Part shown: positions 55,870-60,000 of the stretch, in pieces
Numbering within the stretch: the first letter of the stretch is position 1
How the letters are laid out: each line of letters begins with the position of its first letter
Position numbers and translations under genes: made by a program
Assembly: GCA_029204225.1 (NCBI GenBank)
Contig: CM055096.1
Coordinates: 62,602,957 to 62,662,956, forward strand
Reading direction: 5' to 3'
Source of the DNA: Diphasiastrum complanatum
Taxonomy: Eukaryota; Streptophyta; Lycopodiopsida; Lycopodiales; Lycopodiaceae
Length of the DNA: 60,000 nt
The notes under the pieces: model-generated
Database searches by the model: none
What the model was told of the DNA's origin: nothing
The model's input: the letters and a program-made list of their open reading frames with translations, nothing else

Positions 55870-57460
55870 TGCTCAAGTATCTTGGGGATTCGTCATAATT
55901 AGCCAACATAATTAACATGTAAAGATCACGATTTTAATAAGTATTCTTAGTTGGTGCTTACTATATCTTCGTAAAACATGTAAGTATGATATTCGGTTAA
56001 TTTGTTTTCAATTCATATTTTGAACAACTCTACATCTTTCATCAACAATAAATTGGAGAGTGACTTTAACCAATTCGTGTAACTTTATCTATGTTGGCAT
56101 TATCATGTCTCTGGTTAATCTTAGTTAACAATATTGTAACATGGGCCCCGAATGTGGTTAAGACTCGCCAAGGATCAATGTTGATGACCATTTGCTAGGG
56201 GCAAGACCTGCTAGCCAAAAGATGGTTTAAATGTCCTAAAAGAGGAGGCTTCTACCTAAAGAGAGTGAGTAGGCCTAATATGTTGCAGTTAATGACAATT
56301 GTTATGCTAATGAGTCACCATGTACTCAGTGAGGTGGCAAGTGGAATGTTGTTAGATGATTCTGGTGAAGATTCTTCTAACTAATTCCAGACGCTAAAGA
56401 GCCCAATGGATATCAAGTGAAGGAATCAAACTGAGAAGGAGTTCCATAATCCAGATTTATCTAGAATGCCAATACCAGAAGGTCAACAAGTCGCAGATGA
56501 CGAATGAGTGAAAACAAAGCCCAATACCTCCCCAACATATTTTACGGCGACGGGAACGAAAGAATGGCCGAGTTGGCATAATGACTTATATCTACTTGTA
56601 ATATAACATCCGACACCCTTAGAAGGTTCTCTGTACTCGTAAGCCAATGGCGAGAGAAGTTGAAATAGATCTATGTTCCAATGGGCCAAAATTAAGAAAC
56701 AAAGTAGTTGAAAATACAATTTGGCTTATAGCTTTTTAAATAGTCAAGTTCTTATGGCACATGATTTTTGGGTGAACCAAAAACCCTAACCCTAGCTTTG
56801 TCTATAAGTAAGGATGTGACACCATTTTTTATTCACTTTTCATTGTCCAAAATAGAGATTGAGAGAGAGAAGCTAAGCCTTCTCCTAACTTTCTTACATT
56901 GTGAAGCCCTCCTTTTTTGCTATTGTATGATTGATTGTCAATGAATGAATGCTTGAATGTTATTGTTTAATCATGCTATCACATTCTAGAAAGACAATTA
57001 GCTTTGCTTTCATCCATCTAATCCACAAAATCACATATTAGTAAATGTCCAATCTGTTAGCACAACTGTAGGGGGTGAGTGTGAAAAGGGTGCGACGTGA
57101 GCCAGTGCTGAAGTGAACATTGGTGATGATGCAAAAAGTGCATCACTCTTACGAATGGCCTTAGGATAAGATTTACAAGGTGCCATTCCAATACGATAGT
57201 GTCTCCTTTTTGCCTATCACCTTAAACTGTGTAGAAACACAGTGTCGTGATTCTTTCGTCTTTTCTTCATTTGTGCAAATTTGCATGTAAATATGCAAAC
57301 TGTGTGACAACGTTAGTAAATATGCAGCATGAATGGAGGCAGATTAAAATGGGATTTAGGAGAGCTAGAGGGAATAAATCCAACACCCCATGCAATCCCA
57401 TATCGGATAATTATCTCTAGATTTCTAATGCTAACATCTGCTCTTGATTTGGGCTACATG
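55870..57460. other. Intergenic, no gene seen
   Basis: Nothing coding recognised. About 56718-56850 resembles 20586-20720 (AAAAACCCTAACYCTA, then TGTGACACCATTTTT in both). The rest is anonymous. Confidence 0.45.
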
Positions 57461-57737
57461 TTCCATGCGTAACAACAATGCAAAAATAATAATAATATTT
57501 GTCCAGTATTCGTAATTCATCATGCATTGTGCAAAAATGGACTCTTTTAAGAAGAATGTTCAACACAGGACTCCAAGCTTTGTCTAGATTGTGCCTATTT
57601 GGCGCAAGACATTGGTTGCAATTCAAAATACTTTTGTTTTGCCCAAATTTAAACATACAATATATACAAAAATGCTTTGCATTTGCACTGAGACCACAAT
57701 CGTACATGCATTTCAAGGTCTTCAAATCAGTAGCTAG

Positions 57738-60000
57738 GTGCCATTCTACAACAAAGCTTTCTCCTTCAACATTGATGAATTCAAAGTTATCCCTTCCAGA
57801 TTAACTAATGCTCCTGCCACTTTTCAAGCTCTTATGAATCGGATTTTTGAACCTTACCTTTATTTGTTTGTGTTGGTATTCTTTGATGACATCCTGATAT
57901 ATAGCATGAACATGGAAGAGCATGCAAAACATTTGGATACAATTTTAAGTATTCTTCGAGAATACAAGTTGTTTGCAAAGATAACCAAATGTGAATTCGC
58001 TCAAGATGAGGTGGAATAATTGGGACACATTGTATTCGAGGAGGGAATCAAGGTGGACCAGAAGAAGATTGAGGCAATCAAGAATTGGAATTCACCTAAC
58101 AGCATCAGAGAATTGAGAGGATTCTTGGGTTTAGCATCCTATTATAGAAGATTCATTTAGGACTTCTCAAAAGTGACAGCACCGCTTACCCATCTTCTAA
58201 GAAAGGATAAGTTTGAATGGAATTAGAAAACTCAGATGGCTTTTGAAGCTCTTAAGGAATCGTTGGTAACATCTCCTCTACTAGTGCAACCCAACTTCAA
58301 CTTACCTTTCATGGTTACAGTGGACGCTAGTGGCAAAGATTTGGGATCTATTTTGAGTCAATCAGATGGAGTCATCGCCTATGAAAGTAGGAAACTCACC
58401 GACAAGGAAGCATCATCTCCTACTCATGATAAGGAGATGTTGGCAATTGTGCATGCCCTCAAGAAATGGTGACACTATTTATATGGTTCTAAATTCTTGA
58501 TTAAAAGTGACCATCATAGTTTGAAATATTTCTTGAGCCAAAAACAATTAAATGATAAGCAGAAGAGATGGTTGTCACAGGTCCAATCTTATGATTTTAA
58601 CATTGAATATCTTAAAAGAAAGGACAATGTAGTTGCGGATGCGCTATCAAGAATATGGTCTTTACAGATGAATGCATCTTCAGAATCTATAGAAGAATAT
58701 GCGACATTCTTGGCGGAACATCAAAATGAAATTTTGGATCATCCTTTAACGGAAGAGCACAAAATGTTGTGGTCAAATTTGAGATTTGGCACAATTTTCA
58801 CAATAACCGCATTAAGTGCAGATTGGATAAAAGACATTCAAGCAGAGTATATGGAGGATCCAGATTTAAAGGAGATTTGGGAGGAATTGCAAGGATCTAA
58901 TTCAATTGTTCATCCTCGTTATAAGAAGCAAGGACAAATATTGTTGTATGACAAATCTAGAGTTGGGCTTGCTCCTAAATCCAAGTTCATTCCACAAGTA
59001 TTATATGAGCTACACTCATCTCCAAGTGCTAGGCAGAGTGGAATGTTGAAGACATATCAAACCATCTAGAAGCTATTCAAATGGGTGGGTATGAAGAAAG
59101 CAATATATACGTATGTGCAGGAATGTATCCCTTGTCAAGTGAATAAGGTGGAACATGTCAAGCAACCAAGTTTATTGCATCCGCTATCTATTCCTATACA
59201 ACATTGGACAAGTATTAGCATGGATTTTATACCTTCTTTGCCAACAACGACTGGGGGATATGATGGTATCTATGTGGTGGTGGATCGGCTTAAAAAATAT
59301 GCACATTTCCTATCTTATAGAACTATTGATAGTGCAGCCCAAGTAGCACAAGTATTCTTGAAGAACGTCTTCAAATGACATGGAATACCGAAGGAGATAG
59401 TGAGTGATAGAGATAGCAGATTTATTTCCACTTTTTGGAAGGTCTTAATGGACAAGTTGGGCACTAAAGTGTGCTTAAGACATCATTTCATCCAAAAATT
59501 GATGGAAAAAAAAAGGGTCAACCACCAATGGTTGGAGTGTTATTTGTGACATTTTGTTTCAGATCACCAAACAAAGTGGGTCAACTGGTTGTACCTTGTC
59601 AAATTTTGTTATAATAGCACTCCACATGTATCAATCGGTATGACACCTTTCTTTGCATTATATGGCCATGAACCATTACAACCCATTACTGTGGATTTGT
59701 CAGAGGTTGTAGTTCCAACAATTGTGGACTAGGTTCAGCACATGAATAATATTTTGAGAGCCAATCGAGAGAGCATTAAAGCAGCTTAGATACGAATGAA
59801 GCAATATGCTGATCAAAAATGAACTTTTCGTGATTTTTTTGTTGAAGGAGATTATGTGTATATAAGGTTACAATCTTATAGATACACTAAGCTGAAGAAA
59901 ACTCAAAGCGAAATGTGAAGCCGAAATCATCCAGTGACAAAGCTGCTGCAGACCAACCAACAACTCTAGCCATCATTCCGAAGCAGGCTGAAGCATGACA
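57738..60000 (+). mobile_element. Ty3/gypsy pol: RT, RNase H, integrase; continues past window
   Basis: Plus strand. RT from [19 protein letters not shown] through [10 protein letters not shown] (usual YxDD, here FFDD) to GHIVFEEGIKVDQKKIEAI and RGFLGLASYYRRFI. RNase H: FMVTVDASGKDLGSILSQ, YESRKLTDKEASSPTHDKE, SDHHSLKYFLSQ and VVADALSR. Integrase: zinc region end CIPCQVNKVEH, core MDFIPSLPTT, VVVDRLKKYAHF and [12 protein letters not shown], then a decayed part to the window end. Stops interrupt it at about 58018, 58158, 58226, 58470, 59067 and 59376. The 5' part of RT, protease and gag are missing, replaced by unrelated sequence upstream of 57738. Confidence 0.93.

Overview
The window is nuclear DNA of a land plant with a repeat-rich genome. 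The evidence is two spliced plant-type genes (a universal stress protein and a HAK/KUP/KT potassium transporter), many Ty1/copia and Ty3/gypsy retrotransposons whose primer binding sites match plant initiator-methionine tRNA, and GA microsatellites. I cannot name the species. The repeat load and many decayed elements would suit a gymnosperm, fern or lycophyte, but that is inference.

Layout. 1-6.7 kb: broken copia elements, two of them in opposite orientation and forming a large inverted repeat. 6.7-9.0 kb: a GC-rich tandem repeat and a fold-back (MITE-like) element. 9.1-10.9 kb: a four-exon universal stress protein gene that looks intact. 12.8-14.8 kb: a diverged tandem duplication, then a broken spliced gene for a Crypton/KCTD1-type tyrosine recombinase on the minus strand. 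14,811-20,576: a complete copia element on the minus strand (LTRs, PBS, PPT, 5-bp duplication ATAAA) directly at the broken 5' side of that recombinase.

20.6-32.8 kb is a three-layer nest. An old copia reverse transcriptase was split by a non-coding LTR element, duplication CAAAG. That element carries three LTR positions in the order LTR-internal-LTR-internal-LTR. Its right-hand LTR was then split by a 5-kb gypsy-type element that keeps gag and protease but has no reverse transcriptase or integrase, duplication GTGAC. The two inner families share the leader next to the PBS.

33-36.4 kb: no convincing gene, several short repeat families. 36.5-40.2 kb: the HAK/KUP/KT transporter gene, eight exons, open throughout. 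40.7-46 kb: copia LTR pieces, an unrecognised spliced gene fragment (42.3-43.1 kb), a gag scrap and a short HSP90 first-exon fragment. 47.5-54.1 kb: two decayed gypsy elements on the minus strand, followed by a 51-bp minisatellite (54.1-54.9 kb). 55-57.5 kb: a dispersed LTR-like repeat and anonymous sequence. 57.7 kb to the end: gypsy reverse transcriptase, RNase H and integrase on the plus strand, running off the window.

Only the stress protein and the potassium transporter look like working host genes. They sit about 25 kb apart, separated by nested transposons, with no sign of co-regulation.
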